Source of the DNA: Halegenticoccus soli
GTDB taxonomy: Archaea > Halobacteriota > Halobacteria > Halobacteriales > Haloferacaceae
NCBI RefSeq assembly: GCF_002844195.1
Contig: NZ_PEND01000001.1
Coordinates: forward strand, 310,001-374,000
Direction of reading: 5' to 3'
Length of the DNA stretch: 64,000 nucleotides
Below, piece after piece: positions 36,960 to 45,226 of this stretch. A program made the position numbers and the translations under genes. Below the pieces are notes generated by a model. That model was given only the letters and a program-made list of their open reading frames with translations, made no database searches and was not told where the DNA came from. Position 1 is the stretch's first letter, and the number at the start of each line of letters is the position of its first letter.

Positions 36960-37456
36960 CCGAGTCGCTCGGTTCGCCGCGCCGAAGGGCCGTGTTCGCC
37001 GCCGCACTGTACCGCGGGTGTGACTGTTTCGCGCGGTAAATCGGAGCTTACCGCCCTCGATCCCCCGCGGTCCGGAGTAAACGGTTCGGCTTCTTACCAC
37101 TCCGACGCGACGGCGCGCTTCGCGGACCGCCGCGCGGCCGGGATGCGGTCGGGCCGCGCCGCCGTGCCGTTTCACCGGCTGAAATAGCGAATTACGCGAG
37201 AGGGCGTAGATTTTACGAGGGGACGGCCAGGTGAAAACGCAAATTAGTTTCCGTACGATCTCGGCTGTTTATGACCTAGAGTGACCTGAAAATAGCTGCG
37301 TCCCCACAGCGCGCTGTGCGGTGAGATGCAACGGCCGCTGTGAGGGGGGAGACACATGGTATCCATCGGAAACCACTCGACGTCAGTACGGTCGACGCCG
37401 CGCGGCGGCCGTGCGGGCCGTCACTCGGCGGTATCACGCTCGGAGGAAGGACGCCC
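36960..37456. other. Long intergenic region with AT-rich promoter-like tract and 14-bp palindrome
   Basis: About 500 bp between arcS and the gene at 37457. Positions 37185-37295 are AT-rich (AAACGCAAATTAGTTTCC; TGTTTATGACC, a possible TATA box). A perfect palindrome CACAGCGCGCTGTG lies at 37305-37318. A 37-codon frame from ATG 37356, after a GA-rich ribosome-binding-like tract, overlaps the next start, but its composition is arginine-rich and I do not support it as a gene. Confidence 0.4.
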
Positions 37457-38044
37457 ATGGAACCGCTGACCAGCGACATCATCCCGCCGTCCGGCTGGAC
37501 GGTCGAACGGTTTGGGAGGGACGAGGTCCGGTTCCGGCCGGAGCGGTGGCGGATCGCCGTCGAGGCGAAGCACGTCCCGGGTCACGGCTGGGAACTCCGG
37601 TGTCGCGAATCCGCGGGCGAGGCGAGCAGCGTCAGGTCGCTCGGGTACGCGCCGACGCGGCAGGCTGCGATCCAGGCGCTTTTCAGCTGCATGCGGGGGA
37701 TCAATCGGGCCGCGCGACGGGCCGGAACCGACGCGCCGATGACGCTCGCGTCGCTCGTCGGAGAGATGGCCGGGCGGCCGGACGTTCGACCGATGTCGGC
37801 CGACTGGCGGCGCGCCGCGCCGCCCTCTGCCACTTCGCCGCCGACGGAACCCGCCGACCGGCCGGACGTCGGCGGACGGGATCCCGAGCGCCCGTGGCGC
37901 GCCCCGGACCGTCGCGAGGAGGACGAGTCCGACCGATCCGACGGGTCCGGCAGGGAATCGGACGGCGGCTCCGACGGCGGTTCGAACGCCGACCCCGACG
38001 ACGGATCGAGCGCCGACTCGGCGTCGGGCTTCGTCGCCAACTGA
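37457..38044 (+). CDS. Haloarchaeal hypothetical protein with acidic disordered tail
   Basis: A 195-aa soluble protein. Residues 1-95 form an ordered domain (WTVERFGRDEVRFRPERWRI, then APTRQAAIQALFSCMRGINR). Residues after about 110 are low-complexity, rich in Pro, Asp, Ser and Gly and probably disordered. A GGAGG lies 10 nt before the ATG. I do not recognise the family. It stands alone between a 500-bp spacer and a convergent gene. Confidence 0.65.
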   Translation: MEPLTSDIIPPSGWTVERFGRDEVRFRPERWRIAVEAKHVPGHGWELRCRESAGEASSVRSLGYAPTRQAAIQALFSCMRGINRAARRAGTDAPMTLASLVGEMAGRPDVRPMSADWRRAAPPSATSPPTEPADRPDVGGRDPERPWRAPDRREEDESDRSDGSGRESDGGSDGGSNADPDDGSSADSASGFVAN

Positions 38045-38070
38045 CGGCGACGGCGCCCCTTTTCGACGTG

Positions 38071-38889
38071 TTACCTGTCGTCCGCCCCGACGAGTCGAGA
38101 CAGCTCCGCGGCCCCGTGGGCGAGCGACTCGGCCGGATCGCTCGGGTCGTCGTGCTCGTAGACGATCCAGTCGACGCCGGCGCGGCGAGCCGCGTCGACG
38201 GCCGCGTCGACGTCGAGGTCGCCCTCCCCGAGTTCGACCGGGGTTCGCGCCTCGAACGCGACGTCCTTGAGGTGGACGATCGGGATCCGGTCGCCGTACT
38301 CGTCGAGGAGCGCGACCGGGTCGTGCCCGGCGGCGGCGGCCCATCCCGCGTCGAGTTCGATCGAGAGCCGGGCGTCCGTCTCGGCGAGCAGCCGCTCGAA
38401 GGCGGTCTCGCCGCCGGAATCGGCGGGGGAGACGGCGCGGTCGGCGGCCGACGCGGCGCTATCGTCGGCCGATGCGACGTCGTCGCCGAGGCCGACGAAC
38501 TCGTGGTCGTGGTTGTGGTACGCGAGGTCGAGTCCGACGTCGGCGAGGCGGTCCGCGAGGTCGGAGAGCCGCTCCGCGGTCCGCGAGACGGCATCCGCGC
38601 TTTCGAACGCCTCGTCGGGGAGGTACGGGACGACGACGGTCTCGCAGCCGATCGCCCGGTACCGGGCGACGGCGTCGTCGAACTCGGCTTCGAGCTCGTC
38701 GATTCCGACGTGCGCCCCTGCGACGGCCAACCGGTTCGCCGAGAGCGCCTCGGCGACCGCGTCCGGAGACGCGTCGCCGAGGCCGGCGAACTCGACCCCC
38801 TGAAACGGCGTGTCGCCGACGCGGTCGAGGAGGTCGGGGAGCGGTTCGTCGAGCGCGCAAAGCGAGTACAGCTGGATTCCGGTGCGCAT
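38071..38889 (-). CDS. Sugar phosphate isomerase/epimerase (xylose isomerase-like TIM barrel)
   Basis: A 272-aa protein of the AP_endonuc_2 fold. It starts RTGIQLYSLCALDEPLPDLL, with metal and substrate positions in YHNHDHEF (His), SIELDAGW (Glu/Asp) and IVHLKDV (His, Lys, Asp), as in the family. A disordered Asp/Ser/Ala insert follows YHNHDHEFVGLGDD. The frame is open upstream, but homology begins at this ATG. Substrate unknown. Confidence 0.85.
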   Translation of the reverse strand: MRTGIQLYSLCALDEPLPDLLDRVGDTPFQGVEFAGLGDASPDAVAEALSANRLAVAGAHVGIDELEAEFDDAVARYRAIGCETVVVPYLPDEAFESADAVSRTAERLSDLADRLADVGLDLAYHNHDHEFVGLGDDVASADDSAASAADRAVSPADSGGETAFERLLAETDARLSIELDAGWAAAAGHDPVALLDEYGDRIPIVHLKDVAFEARTPVELGEGDLDVDAAVDAARRAGVDWIVYEHDDPSDPAESLAHGAAELSRLVGADDR

Positions 38890-39039
38890 ACCCGCCCGTC
38901 GTCGACCGGCGCCTAAGGGTTTTCCTCGCGCCCGTCCGAAACCGCCGCGCGTTTCGAGCCCGCCGCGGCGGTCGGGGCGTCCCGGCCCGGGAGCGTCGAC
39001 CCCCAGGTTCTTCTCCCTCGGCCCCCTCTCGCCGGGCGG

Positions 39040-39195
39040 ATGCGATCTCACGCCTGCTACCGCTGCGGATCGCGGGTTCACCCCGCCCGCGACGCGTACG
39101 CGGCGGTCGACGTTCTCGACGCCGACGGCGAGCTGAAGGTGCTGCTCTGTCGGGAGTGCGGCCGGGAGCTCCGATCGTTCCTGAACGCGGACTAG
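39040..39195 (+). CDS. 51-aa zinc-finger microprotein (two CxxC knuckles)
   Basis: A short acidic-basic protein with C6-x2-C9 (ACYRCGS) and C37-x2-C40 (LCRECGR), spaced as a treble-clef or zinc-ribbon finger binding one zinc. The central DVLDADGELKVLLC hairpin connects them. The size and Cys pattern match the small zinc-finger proteins common in haloarchaea. It ends 31 nt before the next start, and the next gene's TATA-like box overlaps its stop codon. Too small to give a precise function; regulation through RNA or protein contacts is possible. Confidence 0.75.
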   Translation: MRSHACYRCGSRVHPARDAYAAVDVLDADGELKVLLCRECGRELRSFLNAD

Positions 39196-39203
39196 GCTTT
39201 TAG
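39195..39203 (+). promoter_or_regulatory. TATA-like box for hypothetical gene 39227
   Basis: GCTTTTAG lies about 24-32 nt before the ATG at 39227, overlapping the stop of the zinc-finger gene. It indicates a separate leaderless transcript. Confidence 0.45.
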
Positions 39204-39226
39204 TCCCCGCCCCGCCATTCCGCGAC

Positions 39227-39613
39227 ATGGACACGATTTCGCTCGGCGTCCCGAGACCGATCCTCGAATCGCTGCCCGAGGGGAGCGACGCGGTCGAACA
39301 GGACATGCGGCGCGCGGTCGAGGGCATCGAAGCGCGCGTCAACCGCGCCGTCGAAGAAGCCGACGACGAGTCCGAGGCGGCGAGCTACGTCGTCGACGTG
39401 CTCGAACGCCTGAACGATCACCTCGAACGGTACGACGAGTTCGTCCCCGAACTCCGCGCGTGGGGGCAGTCGCCTATCTACGCCATCGCCTGGCGAAACC
39501 TCCAGGCCGACCTCATCATGCAGCTCTACGAGGTCGACTGGCTCGCCGACCATCTCGACCGGGAGCGGAACGCCCGACTGGTCGAGGACGGCATCCGGTT
39601 CGGCGACCGCTGA
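39227..39613 (+). CDS. Haloarchaeal conserved hypothetical protein, all-helical
   Basis: A 128-aa soluble acidic protein, predicted mainly helical (DMRRAVEGIEARVNRAVEEA, YVVDVLERLNDHLERYDEFV), without signal or membrane segments. WRNLQADLIMQLYEVDWLAD looks like a conserved core. Family not recognised. It lies 41 bp upstream of the MoaD-like gene, but each appears to have its own TATA-like box. Confidence 0.68.
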   Translation: MDTISLGVPRPILESLPEGSDAVEQDMRRAVEGIEARVNRAVEEADDESEAASYVVDVLERLNDHLERYDEFVPELRAWGQSPIYAIAWRNLQADLIMQLYEVDWLADHLDRERNARLVEDGIRFGDR

Positions 39614-39622
39614 TCGCGCGCA

Positions 39623-39631
39623 CCTTTTTAC
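39623..39631 (+). promoter_or_regulatory. TATA-like box for MoaD/SAMP-like gene
   Basis: CCTTTTTAC lies 24-32 nt before the ATG at 39655, in the usual position for a leaderless haloarchaeal transcript. It probably drives the three overlapping genes that follow. Confidence 0.5.
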
Positions 39632-39654
39632 CCGACGCGGACCCATCGGGGTGT

Positions 39655-39936
39655 ATGAAGCTCCAACTCCGCTTTTTCGCCACCTTTCGCGAGGCGGTCG
39701 GCTCGAAGACCATAGAGCGGGAGTACGGCGAGGGCGCGACCGTGGGCGACGTGCTGGCCGCGCTCGAAGACGAGTTCGACGGGCTGGAGGGGAATCTGCT
39801 CGAAGACGGCGGCCTCAAGCCGCAGATCAACGTGCTGAAGAACGGCCGGGAGGTGCTCCACATCGACGGCGTGGACACCGACCTGACGGACGGCGACACG
39901 CTGAGCGTGTTTCCGCCGGTCGCGGGGGGCCGATGA
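39655..39936 (+). CDS. MoaD/ubiquitin-like protein (SAMP-like), C-terminus AGGR
   Basis: A 93-aa beta-grasp protein. It starts KLQLRFFATFREAVGSKTIE, continues with VGDVLAALEDEFDGLEGNLL, and ends SVFPPVAGGR. MoaD and SAMP proteins act with a C-terminal di-glycine, as a thiocarboxylate in molybdopterin synthesis or an isopeptide in protein conjugation. Here one Arg follows Gly-Gly, so either trimming is needed or the protein does not work through a free di-glycine. Its TGA overlaps the next ATG (ATGA). The tungsten/molybdenum enzyme AOR is encoded 3 kb away. Confidence 0.85.
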   Translation: MKLQLRFFATFREAVGSKTIEREYGEGATVGDVLAALEDEFDGLEGNLLEDGGLKPQINVLKNGREVLHIDGVDTDLTDGDTLSVFPPVAGGR

Positions 39937-40310
39937 CGGACGACGCGTCCGCCGACGGCGGGACGGTCCGACGCGAGAAGTCCTTCCGCGGCATCTCCAC
40001 CCGCCTCGCGATCCACTACCTGACGAACCTCGGCGGCGAGCGTCGGAGCGCGGGCGAGAGAGACGGCGGTGACGCCGATTCGGCGGACGACGGGGGCGAC
40101 GACGCAGCCGAAGGTGCCGAAGACGACGACGCCGACGACGTCGAGGTCGTCGAGGGCGACGGCTGGCGGGCGACCCTCTCCAGCGACTCGGTCGGCGTCG
40201 GCCCGTCCCTGGATCTCACGGAGGTGACCGTCGTCTTCGAGGGCGAGAGAGGAGTGATCGACCCGCTCGTCGAGCGGTTCTCGCAGAAAGCCATGCGCGC
40301 GGGGGGCTGA
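39933..40310 (+). CDS. Haloarchaeal hypothetical protein cotranscribed with MoaD-like gene, ends in Gly-Gly
   Basis: A 125-aa acidic protein. EKSFRGISTRLAIHYLTNLG at the N-terminus and DLTEVTVVFEGERGVIDPLV near the C-terminus form the ordered parts, separated by an acidic disordered segment of Asp and Ala. The last residues are KAMRAGG, so it ends in a di-glycine. It overlaps both the MoaD-like gene (4 nt) and the following gene (TGATG). The family is not named to my knowledge; it looks dedicated to the MoaD-like partner. Confidence 0.75.
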   Translation: MTDDASADGGTVRREKSFRGISTRLAIHYLTNLGGERRSAGERDGGDADSADDGGDDAAEGAEDDDADDVEVVEGDGWRATLSSDSVGVGPSLDLTEVTVVFEGERGVIDPLVERFSQKAMRAGG

Positions 40311-40762
40311 TGCCCGACGAGGACCGCCCCCACGACGACAGGTCCGACGACCGCCCCGACGCGGAGCCGCCCGTCGGGGGCGCCGAGTCGGCGGTCGCGG
40401 ACGGGGACGACGAATCGCCCATCGAGGGCCAGATCCTCCTCCTGACGGCGGCGAAGGCGAGCGTCCCGCCGCAGGAGCTGCCGGGGCTCGTCGCCCGTGC
40501 ACAGTCGGCTCTCGGGCCGCGGCTCGACGACTACCGACGCCGGTACGAACTCGTCAACGAGACGCCCGACGCCTGCGCGTTCCTCGTCCAGCGGGGCCAC
40601 TGGGAGGAGGTCGGCGCGGAACTCGGTTTCGAGCGCCGTGAGACCGACGCGATCCGGCGCGCCCACGAGGAGCAGCTCCGCCGCTTCGGATCCCGCGAGG
40701 GTCGGCGCGAGGAGTTCGAAGCCGCGCTGGAGATCCGCGAGGCCGCCGTGATCGGACGCTGA
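40310..40762 (+). CDS. Haloarchaeal hypothetical protein, third gene of MoaD-like operon
   Basis: A 150-aa acidic protein. About 37 disordered N-terminal residues precede a helical region (GQILLLTAAKASVPPQELPG, AFLVQRGHWEEVGAELGFER). No catalytic motif seen. The ATG overlaps the preceding stop, so expression is coupled. It may act with the MoaD-like protein and the Gly-Gly-ending protein, but no direct sign of function is visible. Confidence 0.7.
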   Translation: MPDEDRPHDDRSDDRPDAEPPVGGAESAVADGDDESPIEGQILLLTAAKASVPPQELPGLVARAQSALGPRLDDYRRRYELVNETPDACAFLVQRGHWEEVGAELGFERRETDAIRRAHEEQLRRFGSREGRREEFEAALEIREAAVIGR

Positions 40763-40846
40763 GCCGGGGCGAGATCCCCGCGCCGGCGGCGGAACCGCGA
40801 CGCCGCATCGGCAGACGTTTCACTCGCCGACGGCCGAGTAGGTAGC

Positions 40847-41548
40847 ATGTCACGACTCCGCTCCGTTCCGCCCGAGTTTTCGACCGGCGTGCGGGCGGCC
40901 GGGCCGCTCCTGCTCGGAATCGCGCCCTTCGCGCTCGTCGCCGGGGTCGCCGCCGCGAACGCCGGCCTCTCCGTCGTTCAGGCGCTCGGCATGTCGGTGT
41001 TCGTCTTCGCCGGGGCGTCGCAACTGGCGGCGCTCGACCTCCTGAGCCGGGACGCGCCGCTCGCCGTCGTCGTCGTCACCGCGGCCGTGATCAACCTCCG
41101 GATGTTGATGTACTCCGCGTCCATCGCGCCGCACTTCCGGAACGTGGCCGGCCGAGCGCGGGCGCTGCTCGCGTACTTTCTCACCGATATGTCGTACGCT
41201 CTCACCGTCGCGCGCTTCTCCCCCGACGCGCCGGAGCAGCGCTGGTACTACCTCGGCCTCTCGATCACGGTCTGGCTCGTCTGGCAGGCCGGCACCCTCG
41301 CCGGGGTGCTGCTCGGCGCGGGCGTCCCGGCGTCCTGGGGGCTGGAGTTCGCCGTCCCGCTCGTCTTCCTCGCGCTGCTCATGCCCGAAATGAAGGATCG
41401 GTCGTCGGTCGCGGCGGCGGTCGCCGCCGGCGTCGTCGCCGTCGCCGGCGCGGGGCTGCCGCTGAACCTGGGGCTGCTGCTCGGCGCGCTCTGCGGCGTC
41501 GTGGTCGGGACGGTCGCGGAGGCGTCGGTCGGGGTGGGCGCCGAGTGA
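40847..41548 (+). CDS. azlC: AzlC-family branched-chain amino acid exporter subunit
   Basis: A 233-aa membrane protein with about six to eight helices. The family segment AGASQLAALDLLSRDAPLAV, followed by VTAAVINLRMLMYSASIAPH, is diagnostic. AzlC and AzlD together export branched-chain amino acids in bacteria; the archaeal substrate is inferred from this. Its stop overlaps the GTG start of AzlD by 4 nt. Confidence 0.9.
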   Translation: MSRLRSVPPEFSTGVRAAGPLLLGIAPFALVAGVAAANAGLSVVQALGMSVFVFAGASQLAALDLLSRDAPLAVVVVTAAVINLRMLMYSASIAPHFRNVAGRARALLAYFLTDMSYALTVARFSPDAPEQRWYYLGLSITVWLVWQAGTLAGVLLGAGVPASWGLEFAVPLVFLALLMPEMKDRSSVAAAVAAGVVAVAGAGLPLNLGLLLGALCGVVVGTVAEASVGVGAE

Positions 41549-41883
41549 CGACGAGCTACGGCCCGCTCGCGGTGTGGGCGGTCATCGTCGCCATCGGGGT
41601 GGTCACCTACGCGATCCGCTTTTCGTTCATCGCGCTGTTCGGCCGGACCGACGCGGTCCCCCCGCGCGTCGGGCGGGCCCTCCGGTTCGTCCCGCCGGCG
41701 GTGCTCGCGGCGCTCGTGTTCCCGGCCCTGATCGACGCGCAGCCGACGGTGACGGGGACGCTCGCGGACGACCGGCTCATCGCCGGCACGCTCGCCGCGG
41801 TCGTCGCGTGGCGCACCGAGAACGTGCTCGCGACCATTGGGGCCGGGATGGTCGCGCTGTGGACGCTGCGGTTCCTCCTCTGA
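41545..41883 (+). CDS. azlD: AzlD-family branched-chain amino acid exporter subunit
   Basis: A 112-aa protein with three to four helices: AVWAVIVAIGVVTYAIRFSF, then RALRFVPPAVLAALVFPALI, typical for AzlD. The GTG start overlaps the AzlC stop (GTGA), indicating coupling. It acts as the small partner of AzlC in the membrane. Confidence 0.9.
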   Translation: MTTSYGPLAVWAVIVAIGVVTYAIRFSFIALFGRTDAVPPRVGRALRFVPPAVLAALVFPALIDAQPTVTGTLADDRLIAGTLAAVVAWRTENVLATIGAGMVALWTLRFLL

Positions 41884-41916
41884 ACGCGCCCTCCGTCCGA
41901 CGACTTCGCCGCCGGA

Positions 41917-42579
41917 TCAGGTCGCGCTCTCGCCCTCTCCGCCGCGGACGACCGGGCTCACCTCCATCGCGGTGAAAATACCGAGACGACCGCGTCGGAC
42001 CCGTCGCACCTCCAGTCCAGCCTCTGTCACCACTTCGGTCGGCTCCTGGTTCCACCGGCAGCCCATCTTCTCGAAGTGCTTCTCCGCCCGCCAGTCCTGG
42101 AACCGGGCGACGGGTCCGACGCTGCTGCGCCCGTGCTCGAACAGGAGGATCCGCCCGTCCGGCTCGCAGACGCGCGCCATCTCCCGCAGGACCGCGGCGG
42201 GATCGGGAAACGTACAGGTGGACAGCGCCGAGATCACCGCGTCGAAGCTGTCGTCCGGGAAGTCGAGGTCGGCGGCGTCCATCGCGCGGAGGTCGGCGTC
42301 GACCCCGAGGCGGTCGGCCCGCGTTCGAGCGCGGGCGAGCATCTCCGGGCTGAGATCGACGCCGACGAGATCGACGCCGTCGGGGAGGTACCGGAAGTTC
42401 GTCCCGGTGCCGCACGCCACGTCGAGGACCCGCCCCTCCGCCCGCGAGAAGAGGCGTCGGCGCTGCCGGCCGACCAGCAGGCGATCGATCGGTTCGGCCA
42501 GGGCGAACCGCGGGGCCTGCTCCGCGTAGATCGCGCGCAGTTCGTCCGCGGATTTCGCGGGGCGTGGCTCGTCGCTCAT
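41917..42579 (-). CDS. Class I SAM-dependent methyltransferase
   Basis: A 220-aa soluble methyltransferase of the UbiE/Methyltransf_11 kind. Motif I is VLDVACGTGTNFRYLP, followed by VDLSPEMLARARTRADRLG and the post-I region MDAADLDFPDDSFDAVISAL. Such proteins methylate quinones, lipids or small molecules; nothing nearby identifies the substrate. It is convergent with azlD and lies 83 bp downstream of the AOR gene on the same strand. Confidence 0.87.
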   Translation of the reverse strand: MSDEPRPAKSADELRAIYAEQAPRFALAEPIDRLLVGRQRRRLFSRAEGRVLDVACGTGTNFRYLPDGVDLVGVDLSPEMLARARTRADRLGVDADLRAMDAADLDFPDDSFDAVISALSTCTFPDPAAVLREMARVCEPDGRILLFEHGRSSVGPVARFQDWRAEKHFEKMGCRWNQEPTEVVTEAGLEVRRVRRGRLGIFTAMEVSPVVRGGEGESAT

Positions 42580-42662
42580 GGCGCGGAGTTGGGCGCGCGG
42601 CGGGAAAAATCAGTCGCGGACGCGCCGTTCGGTCGGCGCTCACCCTCACGGCGGAACGCCGC

Positions 42663-44597
42663 TCAGTCGTCAGCCGGGGCGGGACTGTCGCCGCTCGCGC
42701 TGACGCCGGTGCCGGGGCCGATGTCGATTTCGAGCTCTTCGAGCTTCTCGTCGGGGACGACGCCGTCGACCCAGCCGCGGTGCTCGTAGTACTCCTCCTT
42801 CATCTCGTCGAGCTCGCACAGCTCGCCCTCGGAGGCACCCTGGCCGGGGATCGCGCCCTCGCCCTCGACGAAGCGGGACGGCAGCGAGTCGTCCGCCCCG
42901 TCGAAGCCGGCGAGGTTGTTGTAGTAGCGTTCGAGGTTGTAGATGCGCTCGCCCGCCTTCATCAGCTCGTCCTCGGTCAGGTCCTGTCCGGTCATGCCGT
43001 TGTACTGCATGACGTACTCCTCGATGCCCTCGGCGAAGGCGTTGAACTTGCAGATGTCGAACGAGTCCGAGATGGCGTGCAGGTCCTGGAAGGCCGCACA
43101 GAGCTCGCCCTTGCCGCGCCACTCGTACGGATCGACCTTCTCCGGGATGCCGAGGATCTCGGCGGCCGGCGTGTAGCCGCGCAGGTGGCACGCGCCGCGG
43201 TTCGACGTGGCGTAGCCGATGCCCATGCCCTTCATGCAGCGCGGGTCGTACGCCGGGATGCTCTGACCCTTGACGCCCAGGGAGTTCTCGCGGGCATCGA
43301 ACTCCTCGGCGAGGATCTCCGAGCCGTCCGCCAGCGCGTCCGCGAGGTCGCCGTCGCGCTCCGCGATGCGGCCGATGAGGTCGATCATCTCCTCGGAGTC
43401 GCCCCAGTCGATCCCCTCGTCGAGGTCGTCGAACTTGCCCTCCTCGGTCATCTCCATCGCCATGGCGATCATGTTGCCCGTCTCGATGGTGTCCATCCCG
43501 TAGCCGTTGCACCGGTCGATCATCACCGCGATCTTGTCGCGGTCCGTGTGACCGGAGTTGGGGCCGAGCGCGAACGCCGACTCGTACTCGTAGGACTCCA
43601 TCCGGACGTTCATCTCCTCGCCCTTGTGCATCGCCGACACCTCGACCTCCTTCTTGCAGGCGACCGGGCAGGAGTGACACGTCGGCTCGTCGACGAGGAT
43701 GTTCTCGCGGACGTTCTCGCCCGAGACGCGCTCGGCGTCGATGTCGGGGCCGCCGTCGTCGCGGTAGCTGTGGGTGCTGGTGTAGCGGCCGTTCCGCGTC
43801 GGCAGGCCGTCCATCTCCTCCGTGATGTTCATCAGGACGTTCGTCCCGTACACCGAGAGCCCCCCCTCGTTCGGCGCGGTGACGTCGGACTCGCGGATGA
43901 CCTGCATCGCCTGCTGGTAGCCCTTCTGGAACGTCTCGGGCTCCTTCGGCTTGGGCATCCGGGTTCCGGACTTCACGACGACCGCCTTGAGGTTCTTCGA
44001 CCCCATGACGCAGCCGGTGCCGCCGCGGCCCGACGCCCGGTCGTCCTCGTTGACGATGCAGGCGTACCGGACCTGGTTCTCGCCGGCCTGACCGATCGCC
44101 ATCACGCTGAGGTTCTTGCCGACCGCGCCGTCGACCTCCTCGCCGAGCGTCTCGATGGTCTCGTGGACGCCCGTCCCCCACACGTGCGAGGCGTCGCGGA
44201 GCTCTACCTCGCCGTCCTCGACCAGGGCGTACACCGGCGTTTCGGACCTGCCGGTGAAGAGCAGGCCGTCGAAGCCGGCCCACTTGAGCCGCGCGCCGCT
44301 CCAGCCGCCGTGGTGGGAGTCGGTGACGGTCCCTGTGAGGGGGGACTTCGTGCAGACGGCGATCCGACCGCTCATCACCGTCTGGGTGCCGGTGAGCGGG
44401 CCGTTCATGAACGCCAGCAGGTTGTCCGGTCCCATCGGATCGACGTCCGGCCCCTGCTCGAAGACGTACTTCACCCCGAGGCCGCGCGCGCCGATGTACT
44501 TCTTCGCGTCTTCGTCGTCGATGCTCTCGTAGCGCACGTCCCCCTCCGAGAGGTCGACCCGCGCCACGTGATCCTGGAAGCCGCCGAGTTCTGTCAT
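42663..44597 (-). CDS. aor: Aldehyde ferredoxin oxidoreductase (tungsten-pterin enzyme)
   Basis: A 644-aa enzyme oxidising aldehydes to acids with ferredoxin as electron acceptor. The AOR_N domain (about residues 10-210) has IGARGLGVKYVF and FMNGPLTGTQTVMSGR. The [4Fe-4S] ligands are in TCHSCPVACKKEV plus a downstream Cys in NRGACHLRG. The latter region also binds tungstopterin. The C-terminal 40 residues are acidic and ragged. Haloarchaeal AORs form several subfamilies with different substrates; this one cannot be assigned further. The MoaD-like gene 3 kb upstream could serve cofactor synthesis. Confidence 0.92.
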   Translation of the reverse strand: MTELGGFQDHVARVDLSEGDVRYESIDDEDAKKYIGARGLGVKYVFEQGPDVDPMGPDNLLAFMNGPLTGTQTVMSGRIAVCTKSPLTGTVTDSHHGGWSGARLKWAGFDGLLFTGRSETPVYALVEDGEVELRDASHVWGTGVHETIETLGEEVDGAVGKNLSVMAIGQAGENQVRYACIVNEDDRASGRGGTGCVMGSKNLKAVVVKSGTRMPKPKEPETFQKGYQQAMQVIRESDVTAPNEGGLSVYGTNVLMNITEEMDGLPTRNGRYTSTHSYRDDGGPDIDAERVSGENVRENILVDEPTCHSCPVACKKEVEVSAMHKGEEMNVRMESYEYESAFALGPNSGHTDRDKIAVMIDRCNGYGMDTIETGNMIAMAMEMTEEGKFDDLDEGIDWGDSEEMIDLIGRIAERDGDLADALADGSEILAEEFDARENSLGVKGQSIPAYDPRCMKGMGIGYATSNRGACHLRGYTPAAEILGIPEKVDPYEWRGKGELCAAFQDLHAISDSFDICKFNAFAEGIEEYVMQYNGMTGQDLTEDELMKAGERIYNLERYYNNLAGFDGADDSLPSRFVEGEGAIPGQGASEGELCELDEMKEEYYEHRGWVDGVVPDEKLEELEIDIGPGTGVSASGDSPAPADD

Positions 44598-44610
44598 TGT
44601 AATAGTCGTT

Positions 44611-44620
44611 AGTTATATTG
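44611..44620 (-). promoter_or_regulatory. TATA-like box for AOR gene
   Basis: The minus strand reads CAATATAACT about 14-23 nt before the ATG at 44597, slightly closer than usual. A divergent TATA-like box for the VanZ-like gene lies 165 bp away. Confidence 0.4.
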
Positions 44621-44781
44621 GGGCCGAAGCGTGTTAGTCGTTGGCTCGTCGACGTAACGGGATTCGGTTACGCGCCCGGAACGCCCGGACGGCGGGGAGA
44701 CGCTCCGCCCGGCGGCGACGTCGCCGGCCGTCACTCACCGACCGTCCCTCCCGGGCGTCCTTCTCAGATCGATCTCGGAGC

Positions 44782-44788
44782 CTTTATC
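44782..44788 (+). promoter_or_regulatory. TATA-like box for VanZ-like gene
   Basis: CTTTATC lies 16-22 nt before the GTG at 44804, the only AT-rich tract nearby. It supports that GTG as the start over the upstream ATG at 44618. Confidence 0.4.
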
Positions 44789-44803
44789 CTTCCCGCGGGA
44801 CCG

Positions 44804-45226
44804 GTGCGGGACGTGTTCCATCGCGCCGCGCGGAACCGCCTTCGTTGGGTCGTCGTGGGCTGTCTCGCCGTCGGACTCCTCGTCGCGTCGGTTATCTCAT
44901 CCCCCGCCGGCGCGGCGACCGGCGGTCCCCTCGGGCTCGTCGGACTGGACAAGTGGCTTCACGCGCTCGGCTACGGCGCGCTCGCGGCGGCGATCGCCGC
45001 CGCCGGATCCGGCCGCGGACCGCGTGCCGCCCTCCTGGCGGCGCTGGCCGCCCTCTGCTACGGCGTCGCCGTCGAAGCGGTCCAGGCGTTCGTCCCGGCG
45101 CGGCGGGTCGACGCGGCGGACGTCGTCGCCAACGGCGTCGGCGCCGTCGTCGGCGCGACCCTCGTCGATCGGGCGGTGCCGGCCGTCCGCCGGACGCTCG
45201 TCAGGGCACGGCGAGGTCGGCCGTGA
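44804..45226 (+). CDS. VanZ-like membrane protein
   Basis: About 140 aa with four helices: LRWVVVGCLAVGLLVASVIS, the LDKWLHALGYGALAAAIAAA helix holding the family's DKxxH-type motif, AALLAALAALCYGVAVEAVQ and DVVANGVGAVVGATLVDR. The VanZ family is named for a teicoplanin-resistance protein; the role in archaea is unknown. GTG start with TATA-like box upstream. Its end overlaps the convergent lipoprotein gene by 26 bp. Confidence 0.78.
   Translation: MRDVFHRAARNRLRWVVVGCLAVGLLVASVISSPAGAATGGPLGLVGLDKWLHALGYGALAAAIAAAGSGRGPRAALLAALAALCYGVAVEAVQAFVPARRVDAADVVANGVGAVVGATLVDRAVPAVRRTLVRARRGRP

Noticed and set aside
37356-37469. A 37-codon frame upstream of the hypothetical gene at 37457
   Set aside because: It has a good purine-rich tract before ATG, but the product is Arg/Ser-rich and not acidic, and it overlaps the better-supported start.
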